This document shows, in pieces, positions 13,355-25,900 of a DNA stretch of 64,000 nucleotides; position 1 is the first letter of the stretch, and the number at the start of each line of letters is the position of its first letter. A program made the translations under genes and the position numbers. The DNA comes from Diprion similis (taxonomy: Eukaryota; Arthropoda; Insecta; Hymenoptera; Diprionidae), in NCBI RefSeq assembly GCF_021155765.1, contig NC_060112.1, positions 27,333,501 to 27,397,500 on the forward strand, given 5' to 3'. The notes under the pieces are model-generated. The model searched no databases, was not told the origin of the DNA, and saw only the letters and a list, made by a program, of their open reading frames with translations.

Positions 13355-16300
13355 GCATATGCTGCATATTGATGTCCACCATATTCATATTGGATTCGCC
13401 ACTTCAAATTTTGAAAATCCAACAAACTTTCGTAGTATTTGGTACCGTTTCGAAAGTAAAAATGAATTTTTACCAGAAAACAAGCATTTTATTGGTGATT
13501 GTTTATTGATAACAAATGAATTAACACATTTTTCGAGTGAAATAAAGTTTCTAAGCAAAGGTGGAGGTACATTAAGCCTGGAGACTAAAAAACCTGATTC
13601 GAATTGCTGGAAAGACGTTTCAACACCCAAAAACTAATAGGATCAAGGTGGGTCACTGGGTGACTCGGTGATCCACCATGACGGAAAGGGTCAAACACAT
13701 TTGAAGAGACGCGTGATCTATTATACCATGTTTAACAATTCAGTAAAATTTCTCGAAATTGCTTTAATAAGTGTGAAAAAGTTATTAATTGTAAATGGCC
13801 CAGAATTGTCGTTATTCCACGTAACATTCGGTAAATTTTTCACCAAACTGCGTATTACTGATTGACCAAAGTGATACTTTCAAGTAACCTGTTTCGAGAT
13901 TCCTTCAAAATCATTCAATCCATTTACCGTAGAAGTTCTGAAGGATCAAGTTCATCCGCTCGTCAGCATTGGGCCAGACGCATCCCTGTACGATGCTATT
14001 CGCACCCTCATCAAGAACAGGATCCATCGTTTGCCCGTCATTGATCCTGACACTGGAAACGTCCTATATATACTGACACATAAGAGAATACTCAGGTTTC
14101 TTTTTCTATACGTGAGTATACATTGGTGAATATATAATAAAAGGCGAGGGGCTGGTCACTCGCAAATTCGGCGGCTCAACGATTTCCAAAAGGAATCGAT
14201 TTCTTGTGATTTCGACTGCGATTTCTGTGATTTCCGAATCAATGAGATTACCTGCGATTTTGTATGATTTCTACTGATTTCAAATCTACCGTTTGATTCA
14301 ATCAACCACAACAAATTTTATAATATAGAAAGATATATGACAGACACATTATTTGGCTCGTGATCTTCGCATTTCCCTAACAATTTCTATTTCTTATTCA
14401 TTAACCTTTTTACTGAGCAACCTTAGCTTGCTTAGCAAAAATGTTGTAAAAAATTTTAAAAAGAAAATAATAAATCTTGCTTTAACATTAATTTCAAGGT
14501 ACTGTTTACGATATTTAAACTGTCAAGCTTGTTTTAGATAGTTTCTTGAACATTACTTTATGAATTTAATGATTATGTAAAAGAAAATTATGGTAAAACT
14601 TGAAAAACTATGAAATTCACCATGAACGCTAATTTAACCTCGAATAACTTTTAAACTAGTAGATTTATCGAAAAATTATAAGAGACCTTTTTTGTCGAGC
14701 GTTTAATTTCCTACAAGAATATGCATCGATCGTTGCTGTATTGTTGTTTATTTTGAAGATAAAAAATTAATTCCAAAAAGTACAAAAATCCCATGTTATT
14801 TAAATGGGAAATGTAACCTGATTGTGGCATGCACGGTTTAAAATGAATATTAGGAGCTTTTTTCGCATCATATTTTTTTAGGGCAAAAACTTAAACTTTA
14901 TGGGGCGGCAGCTAAAAAAAAAAGGCCAACTTGGGAAATAACGGACACCTTATACATAGACTTCGGATAAATGAATAAAAATGCTTGCTTGCTTGGAAAG
15001 TGGATGAGTGATTTCCAGTAATTCCCAAAATCATTTAATTTTTCTGGTCATTCCCCATGATTTCGTATACATTTTGAGAAATCGTGAAGAAATCAGAAAT
15101 CATGCGATTCGAGCGATTTCTAGCAACTTCTAGCGATTCACTGTCTGATTTCGGATGAAATGGTTCAATGATTCCTCAAGTGACCAGCCCATCGATAATA
15201 AATGTCTAATTTTAATTATTCCAGTCGAACATCTCGAAAACCAAGTGTGTGAGTGAAAAATGTTTCAGACAAAAGCTGTAAGGTTGGAAAGGCGAAAGAA
15301 GACGAGAATGTGAGATTTTCCGTAAGTGAACCAGCCGAGGTTAGATGAAGATCAACTTGGCTTTTTTTTAAATGGAACAGTATACTTTTTTCATCGGCAT
15401 TTGAAAGGACATCAAAACGCACCGCCTAAAATTGACTGGTGATGAGATACGAACCAGTCAAGTTGCCAAGGAAGGTTCCTGTCGTACTTGGTTCATGAGT
15501 TCGGCATCTAAGCAGGATGCACAGAGGCCCGCTTCCACAGGGGCAGCGACGTGAAAGCTCGCGTGTGACCCCCTTTTACCTTTTTTTTCTAAATATTTAG
15601 ATTTTTTTTCAAGTTTTACCTTTAATTTTCTATATTATTTAATTTTTTAAATTTGTTTTTCAAATTTTTTAGTTCAAATCTCTATTAATTCAAAATTGTC
15701 TTATTTCAACTATTCTTAAAAGAATGTTTGTTTATTTTGTCAGAAATTCTGAAAATAAAACTTTATTTGTAAACCGCATTTACGATAGCAAATTACGTAC
15801 GATTATAAATCACTTCAATAAATGTTCGAAAACATTTCCGCGCACTTCAATGCGCCGTTGAGCTCGCGTTTCAAATTGTCCGACTGTGAAACGCGTTAAT
15901 AATTCAATTGTTTGCTATCGTAAATACGGTTTATGAATAAAGTTTTATTTTTTAAGTTTCAAACTTGAACTCAACATTTTTTTTTAAATAGTTGCAATAA
16001 GAAAATATGGAATTGATAAAAATTGAAACTGAACAATTAAAAATACAAATTAAAATATTAAATAATTCAGAAAATTAAAGAAAAAACTGAAATTTTTTTT
16101 TAATATTTAGAAAAAACGGGGAAACGGGGGCCACAGTGCGAGCGTTCCTGTCGCGGTCAGATGCACGCTTCTGCGAATTTAGCTTAATATGCAAAACTCA
16201 TGAACCAAGTACGACAGGAACCTTCCGTAGCAACGTCACTAGCTCATTCGAGCTTAGGCGGTTCTTTTGTATGTCAATAAAAAAATATACTAATATAAAT

Positions 16301-18321
16301 ATACTATTCAACTAAGAAAATAAATAAAAAATAAAAAAAAAACACTCAGTTGACCTACATCTGACCCTCGCGGGACCACTTACGGAAAATCTGACACTGT
16401 GGTCTTCTTTCCCCTTCGAACCTTACAACTTTTGTCTGAAACGTTTTTCACTCACACTTTTGGTTTTCGAAATATTGGACTGGATTGATTAAAATGAGAC
16501 ACCCTGTTTGTATGTTATGTGTTTCGCTATTAGAGGTTATGGCATTCCACCCGTTTCTCATGCTCGTAAATACGTACATCGGGAATCATATGAAAAGCCA
16601 TAAAGTACTGTAGGACGATTTTTATGTCTAATTTATACTGACTTTCGCTCTAGATTCACGAGCTCCCACGGCCTTCCTTCATGAATAAAACACTGAGAGA
16701 GCTCAGGATAGGTACGTTTGAGAACATAGAAACAGCTACCGAAGAAACTAGCATAATCTTAGCGCTCAAGAAGTTCGTCGAAAGGCGAGTATCGGCGTTG
16801 CCGATCATAGACAACGATGGAAAATTAGTCAACATCTATTCCAAGTTCGACGTTATAGTAAGCAATTTATTTTCACATTTAACTCCATCATGATTTTGCT
16901 CAAGTTTAGCCAGATTCTTTTTATTTTTCAACATCACTCACAATCGCTTTCTATTACAGAATTTGGCGGCAGAAAAAACTTACAATAATCTAGATGTTTC
17001 GTTACGAGATGCCAATGAACACAGAAACGAGTGGTTCGAAGGGGTGCAGAGTTGCAAGCTTGATGAAACGTTATTTACTGTAATGGAAAAAATTGTACGA
17101 GCTGAGGTAAATAGTGGAATTGTGTTGAAATTAGTCCTCACTGTAATGTATGTATGTATGTAGACAATATGAAATCTAATTGGAATATTTCTTTCATTCC
17201 AGGTCCATCGACTCGTCGTTGTAGACGACGATGATAAAGTGATCGGTATAATTTCTCTATCTGATCTTTTATTATACATCGTCCTCAGGCCTTGTGGTAA
17301 TAATGGTTCATTCACCTAATTTTTTTCCCCCAATAATTCTTATGAAAGTTCATACACATCGCGTGTTCTGACTAACAGTACAATTCTCTATTCCAATCAA
17401 ATTTCTGGTGAGTTATTGCCGCTAATTTATTGGAACGGGTGATTAAGTGTGTTCTTCAATTTTCTTCTACCCATTTGTCAAACCCTATTTAACGAAGCAA
17501 GGCTGATTCATGCTATGCAGACTATTTCTGGCTCATGGTATCCTACATTATCCTAAACTTCTCACAGAATATCGAGATGAAATTTTTTTATACTACATAG
17601 TTTCGGAGTAACAAAAAATTTTCTGAAAAAAATGATTCACATTACATATGGTCTATAGTTATTAGTGATTCAAGGTTCTGTTATAAAATCTCTCAAGTTA
17701 CATAATATTCGAATGGCCGTAATGGCCACAATTTTTAATTTTCATGCTCAAAATTTTGTCTAACACACGTCTACAAAATAGGCACAATTATATTTGTAGA
17801 ACGTATGGATCTGTGTAAATGGTAGCTGGGTATCCTAATACAATTTTCGTACAAATGTAAGACTGCAAGATGAAAGCGTGATTCGCATGATGCGAAGAGC
17901 GTTGCGTGCACATACATGTATTTTACCACTGTAAGTGCATAGCTACAGTCATCATATAGGTTAGCATAGTTTAAACCAGATTTTCAACTTGCTTGCCACA
18001 GGCGATGACGACGGTGGCAGTAACAAGGATAGTTCATTGTCCTTACGGGATAAAGATTCTGGAACGTCGAAAGAACCAAGTTTAGCGGCTTCCGAGGTCT
18101 CGCTCGTTGATCATGGGGAAACCGAGGGAGACGAGGAGGGTGATAAAGCAGATAATAACGTAACAGCAGCATTAGCAGCTACTGCTTCAAAAGAAGTAGT
18201 AACCCGAAGAATACCTAGCCCCCCGCTCAGTCCAACGGCATCTGATATTTCGGACCACTTATTAGTAACCCAATCTCAGGAGCCAACGTGGCGAGAAGTA
18301 ACAGTTTCCGGAGGCGAATAA
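7812..18321 (+). CDS. SNF4Agamma: 5'-AMP-activated protein kinase subunit gamma
   Basis: Regulatory nucleotide-sensing subunit of the AMPK heterotrimer; its four CBS motifs bind AMP, ADP and ATP to control cellular energy metabolism. Exons: 7812-7989, 10810-10947, 13151-13303, 13933-14111, 16654-16857, 16960-17106, 17203-17296, 18002-18321. Phases match at every junction, giving 470 aa for this isoform. CBS1 has [11 protein letters not shown] and [15 protein letters not shown]2 has [23 protein letters not shown]3 has [14 protein letters not shown]4 has [19 protein letters not shown]. The nucleotide-binding Arg/His/Asp positions known in gamma1 (R70, D90, H151/R152, H298/R299 equivalents) are retained. 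The last exon adds a roughly 106-residue acidic, Ser-rich tail absent from mammalian gamma1. The first exon starts at an ATG just after an in-frame TAA. It is acidic ([17 protein letters not shown]) and appears to be an alternative N-terminus to the 651-699 exon. Large introns hold several foldback elements. Confidence 0.93.
8245..8272 (+). repeat. (CCATA)n microsatellite
   Basis: About five tandem copies of the pentamer ccata run within the AMPK gamma intron. Confidence 0.85.
8392..8441 (+). repeat. Compound (CA)n(CG)n(TA)n microsatellite
   Basis: A run of CA dinucleotides passes directly into CG and then TA dinucleotides, an alternating purine-pyrimidine tract with Z-DNA potential. Confidence 0.85.
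8586..8943. mobile_element. Foldback element, about 360 bp
   Basis: The two halves are diverged inverted copies: acacggatcagtcct on the left is matched by its exact complement on the right, and acaagttcgttcct pairs with aggaacaaacttgt. A 126-codon minus-strand open frame here is a by-product of this repeat. No transposase is present. Confidence 0.6.
11075..11541. mobile_element. Foldback element, about 465 bp
   Basis: Long imperfect inverted arms span most of the element: cctaattttttcagattttt near the left pairs with aaaatctgaaaaaattag near the right, and ggctcc pairs with gagagcc at the ends. It lies in the intron after the first CBS exon of AMPK gamma. Confidence 0.65.
12049..12222. repeat. 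Small foldback rich in ATCGATTAAT motifs
   Basis: Ends are inverted copies: gggttgtgcgattaatcgat against the complement of atcgatgaatcggacagcc. Inside, ATTAAT and ATCGAT motifs recur at least six times. It is intronic. Confidence 0.5.
13316..13352 (+). repeat. (TA)n microsatellite
   Basis: About 18 AT dinucleotides lie immediately downstream of the donor of the AMPK gamma exon ending at 13303. Confidence 0.9.
14149..15190. mobile_element. Terminal-inverted-repeat element, about 1.04 kb
   Basis: Left end gggctggtcact is matched at the right by agtgaccagccc. The flanks of both ends are rich in the same gatttc/gaaatc words in opposite orientation. No transposase frame seen, so it looks non-autonomous. 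It abuts the foldback at 15221 in the same AMPK gamma intron. Confidence 0.6.
15221..16483. mobile_element. Long foldback element, about 1.26 kb
   Basis: Ends are ccagtcgaac and tattggactgg, flanked by ATT on both sides (possible target duplication). Three nested inverted segments are visible. The outer one is tgtttcagacaaaagctgta against its complement near 16425-16445. A middle one is aaggttcctgtcgtacttgg at about 15470 against its complement at about 16205. An inner one is acgatagcaaa at about 15782 against tttgctatcgta at about 15911. Thus nearly the whole element is a large palindrome inside the intron between CBS2 and CBS3 exons of AMPK gamma. Confidence 0.75.
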
Positions 18322-18849
18322 CGACATCCTAGTTAGTCTCGAGTTGTAAAGTAACTTATGTAAAGCATTATTTTCTACATCCTAAGCAACCTCACCCACT
18401 CGTCAAGGAATATCTAACTAAAAAAAAATATAGTGATCACGATGCTTTTGCGACAATGTAGGTACACCTTTACTCTCCGGAGAGTCATCACAGAGAGTCT
18501 GAGTGAAGTTTCTTATGTATTCTACAAATATGTCCAGTTATTCGTTTTATATCCAATTCCAATTGAACAACTCAATTCGTATTTCGCATCAGGCAGTTGA
18601 GTTTAATTTTATAACATAGTATAATTATCATCGTACACTCAATGATTTGATTAATTTTCACTGTTAGGCTTGAAACTCGCGCCAATTGTAACTATCAGCA
18701 TACTGTTTTGTACATCTAGAAAAGACCGTAAATGATTATTTGACATGCATAATAATATTGTATAACATTATGATTGTACGAGGTAAAAGTAAATGAAAAA
18801 ACAAGAAATTAAACACTAGTAATTTGTGATACTTCGAGAGGGTTTACTT

Positions 18850-18855
18850 AATAAA
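18850..18855 (+). terminator. Candidate polyadenylation signal of AMPK gamma
   Basis: An AATAAA lies about 530 bp after the AMPK gamma stop codon, and a second AATAAA lies at 19274-19279. Either could serve the 3' end. There is no transcript evidence in the sequence itself. Confidence 0.35.
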
Positions 18856-19035
18856 TAATGCAAACCTTTGCCTTCCGCGAGTGATTTTCAAAGTCAGAAA
18901 CGGGTTTTTAAAAAAAAAATGTTACCGTACGAATATATTCGGGGTGTTGAAATGAAAATCGAATTGTTCGAAAAATTTCAATTGTTCGTGATTTGAAGTT
19001 ATTTGCATACCCCTAGAATACATGTACACAAATAA

Positions 19036-19090
19036 TGATGATAATAATAATAACAATAATAATAATAATAATAACAATAACAAAGAATAA
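19036..19090 (+). repeat. (AAT)n-type microsatellite
   Basis: Imperfect runs of ataataata and aacaataat trinucleotides, downstream of AMPK gamma. Confidence 0.8.
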
Positions 19091-20319
19091 CAACACCATG
19101 TGTAAATATATATTATAAATTACTATATTAATAAGTATGAAATGAATTTAAATAATGAAATATGATTAGAAGCTTATGTCAGAAGCCAGGCAACTTGGAA
19201 TGATTCTGAGAAAATTTCTGAGCTTCTGGTAAGCCACACAGTTTTGTAGGACATTGCAGAAATTATAAACATCAATAAAGCCGCCAAGTACAACAATTTT
19301 TTACTAGTATTTGTTGTGAAATCAAAAGTGAAAGTCAATCCCTAATTAGATCTCCAACAAGTTCAGGCACGTTATTGCTTGTTGTGTCATTAATAATAAT
19401 CCCGGCGCCGTGCCGACACGACTTTTTTTTTCCAATTTCTCAAAATACCGTGGCGAAAAATGAAAATATCCGTTGGCTACCGTTATTTGATTTCCTTGAT
19501 CGATAACGGCGATTCATGTGCGCGTGGGAATCAAAATCGGAGAATCGTCAACCGAGCGCAATTCAGTTGCTGATCGTCGCATCGTTGCAACTTGAGCACA
19601 TACGTACAAGAGAGAGAACACGGTTTCTCTTTTAAGTCCACTTGCCGCATTGACCGCGATAGTCGATTGAAAATATAACACCAGAAAGCCGTGTAGATAC
19701 ATGGATAGTTGTCAGCTGGCTAAGTAGACTTGCGATTCTTTTTCGTCTCTTCCCTTTTTCTGACTACCGGTTTCTTTCAAGAACTCACGTTCCACGTTCA
19801 CTCCAACAAAGTTGATTGTGATCTACTACCAGGTCAGAAATAAGGTTTGCAGCACTGGCGTCTTACTTACGGCCGTTGAATAGCACCCGCTGTATCTTCT
19901 GTTCAATTCGCCGTTGCGATTGATTACAGACTGTCAGAGCCAACCATATACATCTGACCCACTAAAACGGCAGGGGTCTGAACCAACTTTACTCGGGTGA
20001 ACTTACATTGAAGGTACAGTGCTGGTAAAATTCATGGGCCAGGTTGGTTGAAAACCTTTATAGCTTGGCGTCGTGCACCAGCATACAATACAACATTACG
20101 GTGTCACTGACAAAGAGTGTACTATGTCGAAATCGATTGCTTACAAATAGTACTTCGATTACAACAGGTAATGAAATGTAACACATTTGGTATTGACGAT
20201 TCAGTCGGGACAACGTTATCTGGCATGTTAAACACAGCGACCATCTTAAATCCTCTTGCTTTATATCCAACATTTGAATAGTTCACTGGCAACGTTGACT
20301 GAAGATATACCTGCATATC

Positions 20320-21660
20320 AAGCCTCACAAGGGGAGGGCCAGGAGGGCCCTGACTTGTTCTCACAGATTTGATCAATGTTCAACATACGCGTAGTACATC
20401 GATCGCACTTCAACGGTTGCAAGCGGTACGTTGGACCCGCTTTTCAGAAAATCAGCTATGAAATGAACGTTGCTCAGCTAGCGCTCGGTCTCATGAGTGC
20501 GGGATTGTGATTTCATGTCCGGCTGCTGTGTTCAATCATTGTTTGGACGAAAAGAAGAACCCAATTTTTCATTTTCATCACCTCTCATGCATTAACTCGA
20601 GATTATCAATGCAGGTATTTTATACTTTATCGCTGTCAATTCTACTCATCTACAATTAAATATGTATACCTATGTATTTAAAAACGCTATTATGCTGGAT
20701 CTAACAAAGAGGAATATTTGAATGGGAAAAAAATCGAGATTGTAAAAATATCATACACGAAAAAATTTATTCGATATTTATATGTACACATTGTATGCCT
20801 TATTATAGTATAGTGATCCGAATACTAATTCGCCGCTTCTTTTGTATTTGTAATTGACTCAAACTTATCCTGATGTGCTACTGCATGAATCAGGGGGGTA
20901 TTTATCTAGAAGAAAGTGAAGCAATAACACTGGTCTGCCGAAATTTTTTTTTTTTTGTTCTTATTATTGTGTGTAATTGTAATAGATTTGAGGTTTTATA
21001 AAGTTGAAAGGTTAAATACTAAAATCTTCAAAAAACCTATCTATAAGTATAATTCTACTTATTTTGTAGTTCTCTTTCTTTTTGTACTGCGTGACATGCA
21101 GTCACAATGAGAACTCCGCAGGGCCATGCATTGTTGTGAGAACAAGGTTAGGCGATATCTTTCTTTTTCGTTCTATCAGTTCGAACTGGTTTTGTATGTA
21201 CAGATATTATTTAAATAGAAAAAGTGTCAATGCAAAAGAGAAAAAAATTTAAAAAAAAAAAAAGTTCTAAATTTTGAACAATAAAAATGAAAAAATCACA
21301 TGAAATATATACGTGATAGCAAAAAATGGAAAGCAGATCTAGATTCGGCACACTAAAACAAACCCTTATATCAACAATATTTCATTTTTAATGGAGGATT
21401 TCATTGCAGACCTGCGTTATCTGCAGTAATATTCTCGGACATGATGTGGTATACGCGGTTTACTCGCTCGCTGCGCCATGGGCTCCGTGAGCAACGTTCA
21501 TAGTCGATTTTCTGAAAACCAGCTGAAAAGTGGGGCCTATGACTTGCACCTGTTGAAGTGCGATCGATGTACTAGATGTATGTTGAACATCAATCAAACC
21601 TAGGAGGGCAAGTCTAGGCCCTCCGTCTTGTCAGATTCATCATAATTCTAGTCTAGTAAT
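20320..21660. mobile_element. Element with about 180-bp inverted arms
   Basis: Left arm about 20320-20500 and right arm about 21477-21660 are inverted copies: tagtacatcgatcgcacttc is matched by its complement around 21558-21577, and aacgttgctca by tgagcaacgtt. The roughly 1-kb spacer contains no recognisable frame. It fills much of the gap between AMPK gamma and the small minus-strand gene. Confidence 0.65.
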
Positions 21661-21835
21661 CGCTGGCCAATGAAATAGTTTCTTTGTCTCGGGCACGTAC
21701 CAAGGTGAAGTTGATGTGCTATGCGAACTGGTTTTAATTCCGTATCTTACGAACGCAGGGTTACGGAGTCATACAATTATATAGAGCTAAGGTGTGTTGT
21801 TTAATTTAAAAAAAACCGTAAGGTAATTCTCCTCC

Positions 21836-22336
21836 TTAACGAACTTTCGTCTTTCTTCTCATTTTTTTCATTGCAAGTGATTTTCGGTTATTTCCACCAC
21901 TGTCATACTCCTAAAATAGAAAACCATTTTTGGCTTAGAGTGGGACATATTTTGGACATTGTATCGTTTAAAGTAAATGTATTTGCGTTACCAAAGTATC
22001 ATCTATGACGGTTGCTTCTTCTTTATATGGGTAGTTTCTCTTAATTTGTCTAAAATTTGCATCACTTGTGTTGTCAATGATTGGCATACGGTTAAACATC
22101 TCATCATATTCAACATCGTACTCTGAATGTAGCCCGACAGAATTTTCTGTCGCGGTACTTGTGAAGGTTGGCCGATCAGTTGAACCACTTATCGGCCTAG
22201 TATTTTCGACATGGTCTTCCAATAATGGGCTGTTGGCTTCTAACGAAAAGTTTGATCGCAATAACATGGCATTCAATGAAAATACCAAATAAACCTGTAA
22301 ACAAACAATTGACCAATTTCCAAACAGCTCAAACAT
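21836..22336 (-). CDS. Unrecognised small, probably secreted protein
   Basis: Two exons, 22336-21992 and 21910-21836, join in phase 0 across a GTAACG donor and a tctattttag acceptor, giving 139 aa. The first roughly 25 residues (MFELFGNWSIVCLQVYLVFS) are hydrophobic and signal-peptide-like. The middle is Ser/Thr/Asn/Glu-rich and lacks cysteines. An acidic stretch (SEYDVEYDEMF) follows, then QIKRNYPY with one KR pair. The second exon adds a strongly basic end, KKMRRKTKVR. It lies between the convergent 3' ends of AMPK gamma and WDR74, and shares the strand of WDR74. No family recognised; a peptide precursor or small secreted factor is possible. An upstream non-coding exon cannot be excluded. 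Confidence 0.5.
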
Positions 22337-22996
22337 ATTATTGCAATAGAATATAGTTCTTCCACCGTTGTCATCGCTTGTTTCTGTGAGAAATTATCTT
22401 AAAATCAGCTATTTTGTCCAAAATAATTTAATATCATAAATTATTCTCTTCGGTTCTCTTTGCAAAAGTATATCACACAAATGCTATGGACCTATTTGGC
22501 ATATCATGTCTAGAATAAAATGTGGTTAGAAATTGCAAGTATTGAAACAAAAATTCTGATAGTGTGAGGGATGTAGGTAAGTACAAAATACAAATCTAAG
22601 ATATACTGAAAATTACGAGTCACACATAAATACTTCCTCAAAAACTGTTCACCTATTGAGGGCTATGTTGCAGAGAGTGAAGTACATAGTATCGGGAAAT
22701 CAAATTGCTAGCTGAAAATATTGGTAGCCAAAATAAAAGCCCACCACCAAGAGTTACATTGCCAATGTCTGAACTTAATTTTAAGAACTACAACTTCCTG
22801 TCATTTTCGTAATGTTTGAAATTGACTTCAATAACTACCTTGCAGATTACTCCTAAACCGAATAGATACGCTATGTGCCATCAAAAAATATTGCTTAGTA
22901 GATTGAGTCGCTACAGACTTGTAGAAGTATGCCATAGATGTGACAGCTCATAATGCATCTGATTACATAAAATTTGATTCGATCATTCTAAATGTG

Positions 22997-25900
22997 TCAT
23001 ATTGGGTGACGCATAATTGTAAGTGAAGCAGAAGTTGAGCAGAAGTCTACATCGTGTCTGTGGGACTTGGCATCCTTAGTTTTACGGTAATGGCCATAAT
23101 TGTTTTCCCATACCTCTTTCAGCAGTTGTTTTGTTTCTAAATGGTGAATCCGTAGGTGCCTGTCTAGGCTAACACTCGTTATTAACGGATGACATTGACT
23201 GCAAGCTAAATCTGTTATTCCACCAGTAAAACCCTTGTACGTATTCAAAATTTTTCCAGGACTGCGCAGATCGATCAAATTCATTCTTCCTTTTCCAGAT
23301 CCGACAACTACATGCCTGCAGTAATTATACACAGATGATCATGTATGTCTATTGGTTGTTTTCTGTTAACCTTTAGACTGCCGGAAAGTCTAAATATAGT
23401 ATCTGCCTCTGATCGAAACTTTACATATGGTATATATAAGATACAGACACAACATTTTCAGACTTTCTAAAAGGAATAAAGCTATTAAAATACCGACAGT
23501 CCAAAGGTGAAACTCTTATTGAAAATTGCAGCTAGGGTAAAATCATCAAATTTTATAGATCCAACACTTATTTTCGCACAATTTAAGCTGATTATCATAA
23601 CTGACGAAAGTGAAGTCTTACTTTTTTTCAGTGAGGGATAGAACCGGTATTTACAGGGTGTCTACTGTAATCGAGAATTTAGATTCCAGGACTATTCCAG
23701 TAGTTTCTGGGACGAATAACTAAAAAATTCTAAAACCTTAATTTTGCTTCCTTGTGAAATTATAAGGATAGGACAAGTTGATTGCATTCCGTCTGTTAAA
23801 ATTTAACGCTTTCAAGGCCCTGTATTACAAATGAAATGTTGCAATTTTCAAACAAAAATGCATTATGCCAACTATCCAGGAAAAATCAAAATATCCCAGA
23901 ATTTTTCCAGATCCTAAGAATGCAATTTTTGTTTTCCAGGATAATTTCAAAACTTAAGGACATTTAGAAAGCAGTAGACACCCTATATTTCGCACACATG
24001 GTAATGCCATTTATTTCTTCCCGATGGGCAGTGCATTGAATGTGCGGGTGTGTAACTATTTGCACATTCATATGAATCATGCTGGAAAATCAACTTTCAT
24101 ATCATAGATATGTGGCGCTTGAAAAAGGATATTCTCCAAACTTACTTTTCCTTATGAGCGGCAGAGATAGTTGTCAAAGCCTCATCTTTGATCTCCAGAT
24201 TTATTAGTGGTCTTCGCTGGGTGGATCTGGGATCGTATAAACGAACCTAAGACATCAATGAGGTATGAAATGGAAGATTCGAACCTAAGGTGCCAGTAAT
24301 AATGTAAAATGAGCATGTACTCACATGGCCATATTTACTTGCTGTAACAACTGAACTGGTGTTTGGTAAAAAAATTAGATCAGAAACCCAAACGGGCATT
24401 CGCAACTGGCATATGTCAGGTGGAACATTCTTTTCAACAAACACTTTTTCTTGCTTCTCTAGATCAAACAATTTTAAAGCATTTTCACGACCTCCGGTGG
24501 CGATTATATTTTGATTCACGATCGAATGCCTCATTCTCTGCAAGTTTTCACCAGCATTTATAGATATTTGTTCACTCTCGTCATATCTCCATAACTTTAC
24601 ATGACCTGTTTCAACTGCTGTTATTACAGCGCTAAAAATAAAATCATGCGCCCCAGTATGTTGATAATTATTAGGAATCATATGTATAGTCAGTACTGCA
24701 TAAAAATGTTAGGTATGAATTTCTCTGTGGTACATTTTTTGCATGATAGTGTTTGGAAATGTTACACGTATCCTAGTTATTTATAAACATTTCGAAATTC
24801 TTTTATTCCTCCACCATCCAATTGGGAATCCGATCAATGGACATTTACGAATAATAATCATTGTTCATTGATTTGTATACCTATACAATTATAAGATTTA
24901 ATGGGTTTTCTATAAAATTTCAGATACTAGCAGAATGTCCACTCAACGCAGAAAGTAAGGTAACCTGATGATGTTAAGAAGTTTTGTGGGGTATTAAAAA
25001 ATCAGTGTATTTCATTCATTAAGATAAATTTTTTTTCATTTACATCGCAACTCACGTAGACTGAACATTGTGAAAACGTACTTCACAGCGCGCAACCCAG
25101 GTAATTTAAGGGGTGTTTTTTTTTCACTAAATTTATCGCTTTTTTCTAATTTTTTGATGAAGAAACTGTATAACGGATCAATACAAAATTTGACATGTGG
25201 ATTTATTCATCTTTTATCTATTCACAAAATAATTAAAAATCATTTCCTCCCAAAAATACGCCTCCCACCCTCTTCCACGCGCGATGATCCCCAGTTGACG
25301 GTGTGCAAGATATCTAAAAAACTATTCAACAATTTGCCTTCAAATTTGGAAAGCATGCTCAGTCGACGTCCTTCTAACTTTTGATGAAAAAAAAAGCAAT
25401 ACGTTGGATATTTTTTTGTTTACAACAAAAAGAACGATCTATTTTTTTTGAGCAATCAATATTTAGAGTTCAAAACATCACCGAATCCGCATTTTTTTTT
25501 TTTCACTTCCTCGGACGATAGCTACATGTGTGTAAAGCAAAATGTTTTTGGGTTTTTGTCGCAGGATTAATGGAAAGACTCAAATCATGCACACCGTCAA
25601 CTGGGGATCATCTTGCGTGGGGGGAGGGGGGGGGCATATTTTTGGGAGGAAATGATTTTCAATTTGTACGTAAGACGGAAAAAATTCGCTTTTTTTACAG
25701 GAATAGGGAAACCACTGTAAAGCCTGTGAAAAGTGAGTTGCATTGTATAAATTTTGACGGTTGTGGTTTTTTTTACAATAGAAATGAACTTATTTTATGT
25801 GCACAGTTTTTCACTGAAATGGATTTTAGACGCATGCTTTGGTTTTCTGTAACTTACTCATTGAATCGGGAAATTCCTTTGATCTTCCCTTTTCCACCAT

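Larger units (their letters stand above)
18322..21835. other. Intergenic region after AMPK gamma
   Basis: It holds the AMPK gamma 3' UTR with candidate polyadenylation signals, an AAT microsatellite and the inverted-arm element at 20320-21660. A segment at about 19850-20010 resembles one at 5385-5520 (shared gcactnncgtct and gggtcagntgta words), suggesting a dispersed repeat family. No coding evidence. Confidence 0.5.

Noticed and set aside
13359..13637. Open frames on both strands around 13.4-13.6 kb
   Set aside because: They overlap each other in antisense within an AMPK gamma intron next to a TA microsatellite; no homology or splice support.
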